Origin: Acidobacteriota bacterium
Lineage (GTDB): Bacteria > Actinomycetota > Actinomycetes > Actinomycetales > Microbacteriaceae
Assembly (NCBI GenBank): GCA_019351995.1
Contig: JABBOD010000017.1
Location: 1 to 58,901, forward strand
Direction of reading: 5' to 3'
Length of the DNA stretch: 58,901 nucleotides
The stretch's first letter is position 1, and each line of letters begins with the position of its first letter. Shown here piece by piece: positions 32,076 through 40,390 of the stretch. Both the position numbers and the translations under genes were made by a program. The notes beneath the pieces are model-generated. The model was not told the origin of the DNA. It ran no database searches and saw nothing but the letters and a program-made list of their open reading frames with translations.

Positions 32076-34538
32076 GTGACCATCACGGTCGTGAAGCGCA
32101 ACGGTGAGCGCGAGGCATACGACGCCAACAAGATCAACATCGCGATCGAGCACGCGAGCCAGGGTCTCGACGAGAACATCACCTGGGTCACGCAGATCGC
32201 GAGTGAGCTCGAGCTCACCCTCTTCGACGGCATCACGACACAGCAGCTCGACGAGGCCGTCATCCAGGTGGCGCTGCAGAACGTCAAAGACGACCCGCAG
32301 TTCGACACTGTCGCTGCGCGCCTCCTCCTCAAGACCATCTACAAGGGCGTGCTCGGCGACTACACCACGGCTGACGAGCTGAAGGCGCTGCACGTCGCCC
32401 ACTTCCGTGCCGCCATCGAGCGCGGCGTCGCCGAGAACCTGTTCGATTCGCGCTTCACCGCCCTCTACGACCTCGAGCGCCTGGCCGGGGCACTCGAGCC
32501 GTCCCGCGATGAGCTGCTCAAGTACATCTCCGTTGTCACGCTCAACAACCGCTACGGCATCAAAGCCCGCAACGGCGAGCCGCTCGAGGTGCCCCAGTAC
32601 TTCTGGATGCGCATCGCGATGGGCCTCGCTCTCAACGAAGCAGACCCCACCCGTGTTGCGCTCGGCTTCTACGAGAAGATGTCGAAGCTGGAGTACATCG
32701 CGGCCGGCTCCACTCTGGTCAACGCGGGCACCGCGTACCCGCAGCTCTCCAACTGCTTCGTCATGGAGATGCAGGACGACATCGAGAACATCGCCAAGAG
32801 CGTGCGCGACGTCATGTGGCTCACCAAGGGCACCGGTGGCATCGGTCTCTCGGTCACCAAGCTGCGTGCTCAGGGTTCGCCGATCCGTTCGAACAACACG
32901 ACGTCCACCGGCCCGATCCCGTTCATGCACACCATCGACTCGGTGTTGCGGGCCGTCAGCCGTGGTGGCAAGAAGTTCGGTGCCCTCTGCTTCTACATGG
33001 AGAACTGGCACATGGACTTCCCGGAGTTCCTCGACCTGCGCCAGAACTCCGGCGACCCGTACCGTCGCACCCGCACCGCCAACACCGCGGTCTGGATCTC
33101 CGACGAGTTCATGAAGCGCGTTCAGAACGACGACGACTGGTACCTCTTCGACCCGCTGGAGGTCACCGACCTCAACGAGCTCTACGGCAAGGCATTCTCG
33201 GAGCGGTACGCCTTCTACGCCGCCGAGGCCGAGGCCGGGCGCCTCCACATGTTCAAGAAGATGGGCGCCCGCGAGCAGTTCAAGTCGATCCTGATCTCGC
33301 TCCAGACCACCAGCCACCCGTGGTTGACCTGGAAAGACACCATCAACAACCGCGCCCTCAACAACAACACGGGCACGATCCACCTCTCCAACCTCTGCAC
33401 CGAGATCTGCCTCCCGCAGGACGCGGAGAACATCTCGGTCTGCAACCTGGCATCCATCAACCTCTCGACCCACCTTGCCCTCGACAGCAACGGCACCCTC
33501 GGATTCGACTGGACCCGCATCGACGCCAGCGCCCGCAGTGCGGTTCGTCAGCTCGACAACCTGATCGACATCACGGTGTCGTCGGTCGACGAGGCGGATC
33601 ACGCCAACATCACCAACCGCGCGATCGGTCTCGGCGTCATGGGCTTCACCGATGTGGTGGAGCGTCTGGGCCTCAGCTACGAAAGCGAGGAGGCCGCCGC
33701 GCTGATCGACGAGGTCATGGAGCACGTTTCCTACGCCGCGATCGACGAATCGGCCGACTTGGCTCGGGAGCGCGGCAGCTACCCGAACTTCGCCGGAAGC
33801 CGGTGGGCGCAGGGGCTCGTCCCCTTCGACTCCATCGCGATCACCGAAGCCGACCGCGAACTCCCGATCAAGGTCGACCGCACCACGCGACTCGACTGGG
33901 ACGCGCTGCGCGCGAAGGTCAAGGGCGGCATGCGCAACGCCACGCTCATGGCCATCGCGCCGACGGCATCCATCGGTCTCGTCGCCGGGACCACGCCGGG
34001 CCTCGACCCGCAGTTCTCGCAGATCTTCAGCCGGTCGACCAGCAACGGCAAGTTCCTCGAGGTGAACCGCAACCTGGTCGGCGACCTGCAGAGGCTTGGG
34101 ATCTGGGGCGAGGTGAAGGAGCAGATCCTGCGGTCGCAGGGTGACATCCAGAACATCGACATCATCCCGGACTCGATCAAGGCGATCTACAAGACCAGCT
34201 TCCAGCTGTCGCCGTACGCGTTCCTCGACGTCGCGGCGCGGGCACAGAAGTGGATCGACCAGTCGATCAGCCGCAACATGTATCTCGAGACGCGCGACCT
34301 CGGCGACATGATGGACATCTACTACGCGGCATGGGAGCGGGGCGTCAAGACGACGTACTACCTGCACATGAAGCCGCGTCACACCGCCGAGCAGTCGACG
34401 GTGAAGGTCAACAAGGCCGAGGACATTCTGGCGAAAGACGCGGTGGCCAAGGCCGCCACGGCGTCGGAGGCCACCGGCAACACCGCCGCACCCGCGGCTG
34501 CGCCCGTTCGTCGTGGATTCGGAGGATTGAGCAAGTGA
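32076..34538 (+). CDS. nrdA: Ribonucleoside-diphosphate reductase, alpha subunit lacking its C-terminal Cys tail
   Basis: An 820-residue class I large subunit that reduces ribonucleotides to deoxyribonucleotides. An N-terminal ATP-cone (TVVKRNGEREAYDANKINIA) is present. Active-site residues: Cys227 (LSNCFVMEM), Cys441 and Glu443 (NLCTEICLP), Cys456 (VCNLASINL); radical-transfer Tyr761-Tyr762 (KTTYYLHMK). The start GTG at 32076 has AAGGAG 8 nt upstream; a GTG at 32046 lacks one. The C-terminus after Tyr762 is an Ala/Pro-rich linker ending RRGFGGLSK with no Cys at all. All class I enzymes need a mobile C-terminal Cys pair for re-reduction; here that pair is encoded in the next, overlapping small frame. 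Controlled by NrdR and probably DnaA. Confidence 0.95.
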   Translation: MTITVVKRNGEREAYDANKINIAIEHASQGLDENITWVTQIASELELTLFDGITTQQLDEAVIQVALQNVKDDPQFDTVAARLLLKTIYKGVLGDYTTADELKALHVAHFRAAIERGVAENLFDSRFTALYDLERLAGALEPSRDELLKYISVVTLNNRYGIKARNGEPLEVPQYFWMRIAMGLALNEADPTRVALGFYEKMSKLEYIAAGSTLVNAGTAYPQLSNCFVMEMQDDIENIAKSVRDVMWLTKGTGGIGLSVTKLRAQGSPIRSNNTTSTGPIPFMHTIDSVLRAVSRGGKKFGALCFYMENWHMDFPEFLDLRQNSGDPYRRTRTANTAVWISDEFMKRVQNDDDWYLFDPLEVTDLNELYGKAFSERYAFYAAEAEAGRLHMFKKMGAREQFKSILISLQTTSHPWLTWKDTINNRALNNNTGTIHLSNLCTEICLPQDAENISVCNLASINLSTHLALDSNGTLGFDWTRIDASARSAVRQLDNLIDITVSSVDEADHANITNRAIGLGVMGFTDVVERLGLSYESEEAAALIDEVMEHVSYAAIDESADLARERGSYPNFAGSRWAQGLVPFDSIAITEADRELPIKVDRTTRLDWDALRAKVKGGMRNATLMAIAPTASIGLVAGTTPGLDPQFSQIFSRSTSNGKFLEVNRNLVGDLQRLGIWGEVKEQILRSQGDIQNIDIIPDSIKAIYKTSFQLSPYAFLDVAARAQKWIDQSISRNMYLETRDLGDMMDIYYAAWERGVKTTYYLHMKPRHTAEQSTVKVNKAEDILAKDAVAKAATASEATGNTAAPAAAPVRRGFGGLSK

Positions 34539-34621
34539 GTACAAGTACCGTCAATCAGATCAGCGGCTATGAGGTCCCGGTGGACCCCATGGACGACCTC
34601 CAGTGCGAAAGCTGCCAGTAA
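34535..34621 (+). CDS. 28-residue peptide carrying the NrdA-type C-terminal CxxC redox tail
   Basis: This short frame starts with GTG at 34535, overlapping the nrdA TGA by GTGA, with GGAGGA at 34521-34526 as ribosome-binding site 8-9 nt upstream. It ends DPMDDLQCESCQ then TAA at 34619-34621, just 2 nt before the nrdB ATG. The ending CESCQ is the mobile redox tail normally fused to the end of class I alpha subunits (for example CEACQ-type endings). The frame is -1 relative to nrdA; upstream of the GTG it reads Arg-rich nonsense, so only the peptide itself is meaningful. Either the tail works as a separate peptide (residues 1-20 would dock it to NrdA) or ribosomes join it to NrdA by frameshifting near the overlap. 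A sequencing error is possible but would not explain the well-placed start signals. Confidence 0.75.
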   Translation: MSTSTVNQISGYEVPVDPMDDLQCESCQ

Positions 34622-34623
34622 TC

Positions 34624-35619
34624 ATGGGAATTCTCGGAACCGGCCTGCAGGACGGCCTGCTGCTCAAGCCCATCAAGTACCAGTGGGCGATGGACCTCTA
34701 TGACCAGGCCGTCGCCAACACCTGGTTCCCGAATGAGATCCAGCTCGGTGAGGACATCGCCGACTTCAAGAAAATGACCGACGAAGAGCGTCACGCGGTC
34801 ACCTTCCTGATGAGCTACTTCAACCCGAACGAGCTGCTCGTCAACAAGGCCCTGGCCTTCGGCGTGTACCCGTACGTCAGCGCGGCGGAGTGCAGCCTGT
34901 ATCTCGCCAAGCAGATGTGGGAAGAAGCCAACCACTGCATGAGCTTCGAGTACGTGCTCGAGACCTTCCCGATCGACCGCGAGGCGGCGTACAACTCGCA
35001 CGTCGACGTGCCATCGATGGCGCGCAAGGAAGAGTTCGAGCTGAAGTACATCCGTCGCATGACGGAGCAGACCCTCGACATTGCCACGGTCGAGGGCAAG
35101 AAGGATTTCGTCCGCAACCTCGTGGCGTACAACGTCATCCTCGAGGGCGTCTGGTTCTACTCGGGCTTCATGGTGGCGCTGTCGTTCCGCCAGCGGAACC
35201 TGCTGCGCAACTTCGGCTCGTTGATGGACTGGGTGGTGCGCGACGAGAGCCTGCACCTCAAGTTCGGCATCAACCTCATCCTCACCGTGCTGGAGGAGAA
35301 CCCCGAGTTGCAGACCGAGGAGTTCGCGACCGAGATCAAGAAGATGATCACGGATGCGGTCGAGATGGAGGAGCAGTACAACCACGACCTGCTGCCCGGT
35401 GGCATCCTCGGTCTGAACGCCAACTACATCAACCAGTACGTCAAGTACCTGGCCGACCGTCGCCTCGAGGAACTCGGTTTCGAGCCCGAGTACAACGTGG
35501 TCAACCCGGCGAAGTGGATGGCGACTGCCAACGACACGCTGCAGCTCGTCAACTTCTTCGAGTCGACGAACACCTCATACGAGTCGAACGCGTCCGCGAC
35601 CTCGGGCACCAAGAAGTAG
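34624..35619 (+). CDS. nrdB: Ribonucleotide reductase beta subunit, class Ic pattern (no radical Tyr)
   Basis: A 331-residue R2 protein. Metal ligands are Glu70, Glu101, His104, Glu174, Glu208 and His211 (NPNELL, EEANHCMSF, LEGVWFYSGF, RDESLHLKF). The radical-site position is Phe108. These positions equal the known Chlamydia trachomatis R2c residues (E89, E120, H123, F127, E193, E227, H230) minus 19 throughout, so the class Ic arrangement with a Mn/Fe cofactor in place of a tyrosyl radical is strongly indicated. The first ligand being Glu rather than Asp agrees. The C-terminal NFFESTNTSYES has the Tyr expected for radical transfer. ATG at 34624 is 2 nt behind the tail peptide stop, so coupling is likely. 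Confidence 0.95.
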   Translation: MGILGTGLQDGLLLKPIKYQWAMDLYDQAVANTWFPNEIQLGEDIADFKKMTDEERHAVTFLMSYFNPNELLVNKALAFGVYPYVSAAECSLYLAKQMWEEANHCMSFEYVLETFPIDREAAYNSHVDVPSMARKEEFELKYIRRMTEQTLDIATVEGKKDFVRNLVAYNVILEGVWFYSGFMVALSFRQRNLLRNFGSLMDWVVRDESLHLKFGINLILTVLEENPELQTEEFATEIKKMITDAVEMEEQYNHDLLPGGILGLNANYINQYVKYLADRRLEELGFEPEYNVVNPAKWMATANDTLQLVNFFESTNTSYESNASATSGTKK

Positions 35620-35645
35620 CCCCTGCTTTCCCTTCCTTTCCTTTC

Positions 35646-35714
35646 CCGTGAGAGTACGTAGTTTTACGTACTCTCACGGCTGAGAGCGGGGCAAAGTCCG
35701 TACTCTCACGGCTG
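35646..35714. repeat. Intergenic hairpin repeat family B, copy 1 (probable terminator)
   Basis: CCGTGAGAGTACGTA (35646-35660) pairs perfectly with TACGTACTCTCACGG (35665-35679), loop GTTT. After it come CTGAGAGCGG and a direct copy of CGTACTCTCACGGCTG at 35699-35714. A closely similar arrangement exists at 54797-54862. It separates convergent nrdB and the AhpD-like gene. Confidence 0.82.
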
Positions 35715-35732
35715 CACAGGGGCGGCGGCGCG

Positions 35733-36086
35733 CTAGCTCGCAGAGTGGTCGTGCTTGCCGGCGAACTTGAACGCCAGCCGGCCGTGTGAGAAGCCGCCAC
35801 CGGCTCGGATCGCGGTGGCGACCCAGGCGGCTTCGGCGAGTTCGGCATCCGTCGCACCCGCCTTCTTGGCCTGCTTGCTGTGCCAGTCGATGCAGTACAC
35901 GCACTGTGTCGTGACGCCGACGGCGACCGCCATCAACTCGCGGAACTTCAGCGGGATCTCGCGACCCTCTTTCGCGAACACCGCCGCGTCGAAGGCGTCG
36001 AACGCCGCCAAAATGTCGGGTGTGTGCTTCTTGTAGTCGGCGGTGTGCTTGCCGTCCTCGGCCCGGTCGAAGTAGTGGTCGCTCAC
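35733..36086 (-). CDS. AhpD-like / carboxymuconolactone decarboxylase-family protein
   Basis: A 117-residue all-helical protein of the CMD/AhpD family. The redox pair Cys62-x-x-Cys65 with His69 (CVYCIDWHSKQAKKAGAT) is the AhpD active site, which links peroxiredoxin to lipoamide or acts as a weak peroxidase. The GTG at 36086 is chosen since TAGCGT lies 7 nt before it (leaderless promoter) and the domain starts here; a longer frame to 36176 has no support. It ends against the nrdB terminator repeat. No peroxiredoxin gene is nearby. Confidence 0.88.
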   Translation of the reverse strand: MSDHYFDRAEDGKHTADYKKHTPDILAAFDAFDAAVFAKEGREIPLKFRELMAVAVGVTTQCVYCIDWHSKQAKKAGATDAELAEAAWVATAIRAGGGFSHGRLAFKFAGKHDHSAS

Positions 36087-36198
36087 ACCGTCGACGCTAC
36101 CGCCGAGGGCGCGTGATCGCCCGGCTCGAGCATGCCGAGGGGTCGCGAATGGCGGTAATACTGCCGCGATGGGCACCAGACGCGACCCTTCGGCAGGG

Positions 36199-39100
36199 TT
36201 AAGTCAGCGCCTTGTGGATGCGCTGGAGCGAGACCGTGCCGGCGGTGCCGAGGTGCTGGGCGAACAGCGACAGTCGCAGCTCTTCCAGCATCCACCGCAC
36301 GGGAACCAACCGCGCGGGGGTGACGGCCGTCAGCGGCAGGGTGCCCCCCGCGTCCGTGTACAGCGCGATGGCCTGCTCGACCTCGGTGAGCCAGACGCGA
36401 TCGCGCCCCGGAGCGTCGCCGAGCTTGCCCACGCGGTGGGTGATCCCCGCCAGATACACCGGCACGCGGCGCAACTGCGTCACGCCGGTGATGCGCAGAA
36501 ACCCCGGATGCACCAGTGCGCTGAGCTGCGCGCGGGCATCCGCAAGCGGGGCCATCACGCTCAGGCTCGCCGCCCCCGCGATGGCGCGGTCTGCCTCCCG
36601 GGCGGCACCGAGCACGCGCGCGCCGAGCGACACCGTCGAGAACAGGGCGTCCACGAGCTTGCCGTTGACCTCGGCGCGCAGGGTCTCGAACTCGGCGCGG
36701 GTGAACGGGTGGCCGCCGTCGGATCGTGCCGCCGCGGCATCCGCGATCTGGTCGATTGTGGCAAGGAGGGCGTCACCGAAGAGAGCCGCCGTCGAGCGGT
36801 ACGGGCTCGTGGCGAGTTGCAGCTTCTCGGTCGCGGTGAGGTGTTCCTGCACGTAGCTGAGCGGGCTCGGCACGGTGAGCGCAATCAGGCGCCGAATCCC
36901 GCGCGGATGCTCGCGCGCCTGATCGGCGGCGGTGCCGAAGACGCGGATCGCGACACTGCTGCCCTCGTCGACGAGGGCCGGGTAGCCGGTGATCGAGCCG
37001 CTCGAGATCGCGGTTTCGAGCTTGCGGGGGAGGGTGTCGACGTCCCAGTTCGTGAGGCCAGAGCGCTCGAGACGGGGCGCGGCGACACCCGGGACACCGG
37101 GAACTCCGCGTGGAGCGGATGCCGCGGTCACCTTCGCGACGCTCTGGCGAGAGCGCTCGGCCAGGCGGTGTTGGAGGGCCACCAGGCTGGTGGAGGTGGC
37201 GACTCGCGTGCCCCGCTCGTCGACGGCGGCGAACGTCATGCGCAGGTGCGCGGGGAGTCGCTCGCTGTCGAAGTCGGTGGCCGCCACCACGGTGTAGGTG
37301 TCGCGTCGGATCTGCTCGGCGAGGTACTCGGTCAGGCGCGGACGGGTGTCGGCGGACTCATCCAGCGCGTATTCCGACAGCAGCCTTCTGGCCCAGTCGG
37401 CGGCGGGAACCACGTTGCGGCGGATCGCCTTGGGCAGGGTCTTGAGCAGCGCCGTCACCAGCTCCTCCTGCAGGCCCGGCACGAGCCAGTCGAAGCCGCG
37501 GTCCTCGAGGTGCGCGAGCAGCGCGAGCGGGATCTCCAGCGTCACCCCGTCGTCGTCCGCCCCGGGCTCGAAGCGGTACCGCAGCGGCATCCGCTGTTCG
37601 CCCTGGTGCCACTCGCTCGGGAAGGCATTGGCATCCAGTTCCGCGTCGGGTTCCTCGTCCAGCAGTTCGCCGCGAGACATCGTGAGCAAACCCGGCGACT
37701 CGACGCGTGCGGCCTTCCACCAGGTCTCGAACCGGCGCACATCGGTCACGTCGCGCGGGATCCGCCGCTCGTAGAACTCGACGATCACCTCGTCGTCGAT
37801 GAGGATGTCGCGCCGTCTGGTGCGTTCCTCCACCTCGCTGAGCTCATCCCGCAGGGCGGCGTTCGCCCGCGCGAACTCGAAGAGACTGTTGCGCTCGATG
37901 CCGTACGGCCAGTCTCCGTCGACCATCGCGTGCCGGATGAACAGCTCGCGCGCCTGCGGTGCGTCGATCCGCGCCAGCTGGATGCGCCGCTTTGGCACGA
38001 TCGGTACCCCGTAGAGGGTGACCTTCTCGTCGGCGACCGCCGAGCCCTGACGCTTCTCCCAGCGGGGTTCGCCGTAGCTGCGTTTCACGAGGTCGCCCGC
38101 CAGCGGCTCAGCCCACGCCGGATCGATCGCGGCGACCGTGCGGGCGAACAGCCGACTCGTCTCCACGAGCTCGGCCGCCATCACCGCGGGCGGACCCTTG
38201 CGGGCCAGCGTCGAGCCGGGGAAGATCGCGAACTTCTGGTTGCGGGCGCCCAGGTACTCCCGGCTCTTGGCCTCGCGGCCCTCGCGGGGCTTCTCCTTCG
38301 GGTTGCTCTTCGTGACACGCTCGTCGCGGAGCCCGATGCGGCTCAGCAGACCCGCCAACAGCGACTTGTGGATCGCATCCGGATCGACCTTGCTCGAGTC
38401 GGCCCGACGCCCGAGACGGGTGTCGGCACTGGCGTCGCGGCGAGGCCCAGAAAGGGACCTCGCTCCTCGCTCCAGCGTGCGATAGAGGTCGTGCCACTCG
38501 CGGATGCGCAGGTAGTTCAGGAACTCGCTCTTGCACAGCCGGCGGAACGCGCTGCTCGACAGCTCCCTCTGCTGCTCGTCGAGGTAGTTCCAGAGCTTCA
38601 GCAGCCCGAGGAAGTCGCTCGTCGGGTCGGAGAAGCGCGCGTGCAGCTGGTCGGCCTGTGCGCGCTTCTCGAGCGGGCGTTCGCGGACATCCTGAATGCT
38701 GAGGCCGGCGACGATCGCGGCCACCTCGCGAACGACACCGTTCCGTTTCGCTTCGACCAGCATCCGCCCAAAGCGCGGATCGAGCGGCAGAGCCGCGAGG
38801 TCGCGCCCGACACGGGTGATCTGCCAGGGAGCCGACCGAGCAGCCGACCGCAGCGCGCCGAGCTCGAGGAGCAGATCGACCCCATCCTGGATGCCGCGCG
38901 AATCCGGCGGCTGCAGGAACGGGAACGCGGCGATGTCACCCAGCCCGATGGAGATCATCTGCAGGATGACGGCCGCGAGGTTGGTCCGCAGGATCTCCGG
39001 ATCGGTGAAGGCCGGCCGCTTCTCGAAGTCCTCCTCGGAGTAGAGCCGGATCGCGATCCCGTCACTGGTGCGCCCCGCTCGCCCGGAGCGCTGGTTGGCG

Positions 39101-40143
39101 CTCGCCTGACTGATCGCCTCGATCGGCAACCGCTGCACCTTCGCCCGGACGCTGTAGCGCGAGATGCGTGCGGTGCCGGCATCGATCACATACTTGATGC
39201 CCGGAACCGTGAGGCTCGTCTCCGCGACGTTGGTGGCGAGCACGACGCGCCGCCGCACTCCCTGGGCACGTTTGGTCTCGAAGACGCGATGCTGGTCGGC
39301 GGCGCTCAGCCGGCCGTAGAGGGGGAGAACCTCCGTCCCGGTCGCCGCGGGGAAGCGGCCACGGATGGCGTCCTCGGCATCGCGGATCTCGGTCTCTCCG
39401 CTGAGGAACACGAGAACATCACCGGGCGCCTCGCGGCCGAGTTCGCCGAGCGCATCGACGATTCCGTCGAGATAGTCGCGGTCGTCGCTCGGGACGTCGT
39501 CGGGGTCGTCGGAGTCATCCAGGCGCTCGGCGACCAGCGGTCGGTAGCGGATCTCGACCGGGTACGTGCGCCCGCTCACCTCGATGATCGGCGCCGGGGT
39601 GCCGCCGGCATCCGCGAAGTGCTTGGCAAAGCTCTCCGGGTCGATCGTCGCGCTCGTGACGATGACCTTGAGGTCGGGGCGGCGGGGGAGCAACTGTTTC
39701 AGGTAGCCGAGCAGGAAGTCGATCGTGAGGCTGCGTTCGTGAGCCTCGTCGAGAATGATCGTGTCGTAGCGGCGCAACTCGCTGTCGCGATTCAACTCGG
39801 CCAGCAGCACCCCGTCGGTCATCAGTTTGATCCGGGTGTCGCGAGTGGATCGATCGTCGAAGCGCACCTGGTACCCGACAACGGTGCCGAGCTCAACATC
39901 CAGTTCTTCCGAGATGCGTTCGGCGATGCTCCGGGCGGCGATCCGTCGAGGTTGGGTGTGTCCGATGTGTTCGCGGCCGAGTTCGAGGCAGATCTTCGGC
40001 AACTGGGTGGTCTTGCCGGAACCCGTCGAACCGGCCACGATGACCACCTGGTGGTCGGCGATGGCGCGCGCGAGTTCGTCCCGCGCGGCGCTGACGGGCA
40101 GCTCGGGCGGGTACGAGATCGTGAACGGGAGAGACTCGGTCAT
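36199..40143 (-). CDS. hrpA: ATP-dependent RNA helicase HrpA
   Basis: A 1314-residue DEAH-box helicase, the same size as E. coli HrpA. P-loop GSTGSGKT at 38-45, DEAH at 132-135, SAT at 164-166; then helicase C (VLATNVAETSLTVPGIKYVI, QASANQRSGRAGR), HA2, OB-fold and the long DUF3418 C-terminal region. HrpA works on structured mRNA and helps rescue stalled ribosome complexes. ATG at 40143 has GAAGGG a few bases upstream. It stands alone on the minus strand, behind the ferredoxin-operon terminus. Confidence 0.96.
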   Translation of the reverse strand: MTESLPFTISYPPELPVSAARDELARAIADHQVVIVAGSTGSGKTTQLPKICLELGREHIGHTQPRRIAARSIAERISEELDVELGTVVGYQVRFDDRSTRDTRIKLMTDGVLLAELNRDSELRRYDTIILDEAHERSLTIDFLLGYLKQLLPRRPDLKVIVTSATIDPESFAKHFADAGGTPAPIIEVSGRTYPVEIRYRPLVAERLDDSDDPDDVPSDDRDYLDGIVDALGELGREAPGDVLVFLSGETEIRDAEDAIRGRFPAATGTEVLPLYGRLSAADQHRVFETKRAQGVRRRVVLATNVAETSLTVPGIKYVIDAGTARISRYSVRAKVQRLPIEAISQASANQRSGRAGRTSDGIAIRLYSEEDFEKRPAFTDPEILRTNLAAVILQMISIGLGDIAAFPFLQPPDSRGIQDGVDLLLELGALRSAARSAPWQITRVGRDLAALPLDPRFGRMLVEAKRNGVVREVAAIVAGLSIQDVRERPLEKRAQADQLHARFSDPTSDFLGLLKLWNYLDEQQRELSSSAFRRLCKSEFLNYLRIREWHDLYRTLERGARSLSGPRRDASADTRLGRRADSSKVDPDAIHKSLLAGLLSRIGLRDERVTKSNPKEKPREGREAKSREYLGARNQKFAIFPGSTLARKGPPAVMAAELVETSRLFARTVAAIDPAWAEPLAGDLVKRSYGEPRWEKRQGSAVADEKVTLYGVPIVPKRRIQLARIDAPQARELFIRHAMVDGDWPYGIERNSLFEFARANAALRDELSEVEERTRRRDILIDDEVIVEFYERRIPRDVTDVRRFETWWKAARVESPGLLTMSRGELLDEEPDAELDANAFPSEWHQGEQRMPLRYRFEPGADDDGVTLEIPLALLAHLEDRGFDWLVPGLQEELVTALLKTLPKAIRRNVVPAADWARRLLSEYALDESADTRPRLTEYLAEQIRRDTYTVVAATDFDSERLPAHLRMTFAAVDERGTRVATSTSLVALQHRLAERSRQSVAKVTAASAPRGVPGVPGVAAPRLERSGLTNWDVDTLPRKLETAISSGSITGYPALVDEGSSVAIRVFGTAADQAREHPRGIRRLIALTVPSPLSYVQEHLTATEKLQLATSPYRSTAALFGDALLATIDQIADAAAARSDGGHPFTRAEFETLRAEVNGKLVDALFSTVSLGARVLGAAREADRAIAGAASLSVMAPLADARAQLSALVHPGFLRITGVTQLRRVPVYLAGITHRVGKLGDAPGRDRVWLTEVEQAIALYTDAGGTLPLTAVTPARLVPVRWMLEELRLSLFAQHLGTAGTVSLQRIHKALT

Positions 40144-40168
40144 CAGCCCTTCACGATAGCCGCCGCGC

Positions 40169-40390
40169 TCAGCCCCTGACGGGCGCGGTGAACCTCAAGG
40201 CGAGCACCGGGCAGAGGTTGACCGCATCCTCTGCGGCGTCGTCGAGATGCGCCGGGACCGCAAACTCCGAACCGGTGCGCGCGAGCGGGTAGCCCCAGTT
40301 GTCGCGCCGCAGCAGCTCGGGGAGCAACTCGATGCACGAGCCGCGCGCGTCACAGCGCGTCCAATCGATGTGCAGGGTCCTGCCGGGCAT
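40169..40390 (-). CDS. Single-cluster ferredoxin ([3Fe-4S] type)
   Basis: A 73-residue ferredoxin with Cys13, Cys19 and Cys59 in a C-x5-C ... CP pattern (TRCDARGSCIELLP, NLCPVLAL), which is the three-cysteine ligand set of actinobacterial [3Fe-4S] ferredoxins. The ATG overlaps the stop of the NuoF-like gene (TGATG), and AGGAGG lies about 7 nt upstream. It ends the ApbE/ferric-reductase/NuoF-like operon and would shuttle electrons from the NuoF-like flavoprotein or deliver them to it. Confidence 0.88.
   Translation of the reverse strand: MPGRTLHIDWTRCDARGSCIELLPELLRRDNWGYPLARTGSEFAVPAHLDDAAEDAVNLCPVLALRFTAPVRG

Noticed and set aside
34430..34540. Classic -1 slippery site joining nrdA to the tail frame
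   Set aside because: I see no X-XXY-YYZ heptamer near the overlap; separate initiation at the GTG explains the sequence better, although frameshifting is not excluded.
32016..34544. 842-codon open frame antisense to nrdA
   Set aside because: No recognisable domain, biased composition, and nrdA on the other strand has all catalytic residues.
36169..40179. 1336-codon open frame antisense to hrpA
   Set aside because: Its composition is Arg/Asp/Gly/Val-rich without domains and it mirrors the codon structure of hrpA, whose motifs are complete. High-GC shadow.
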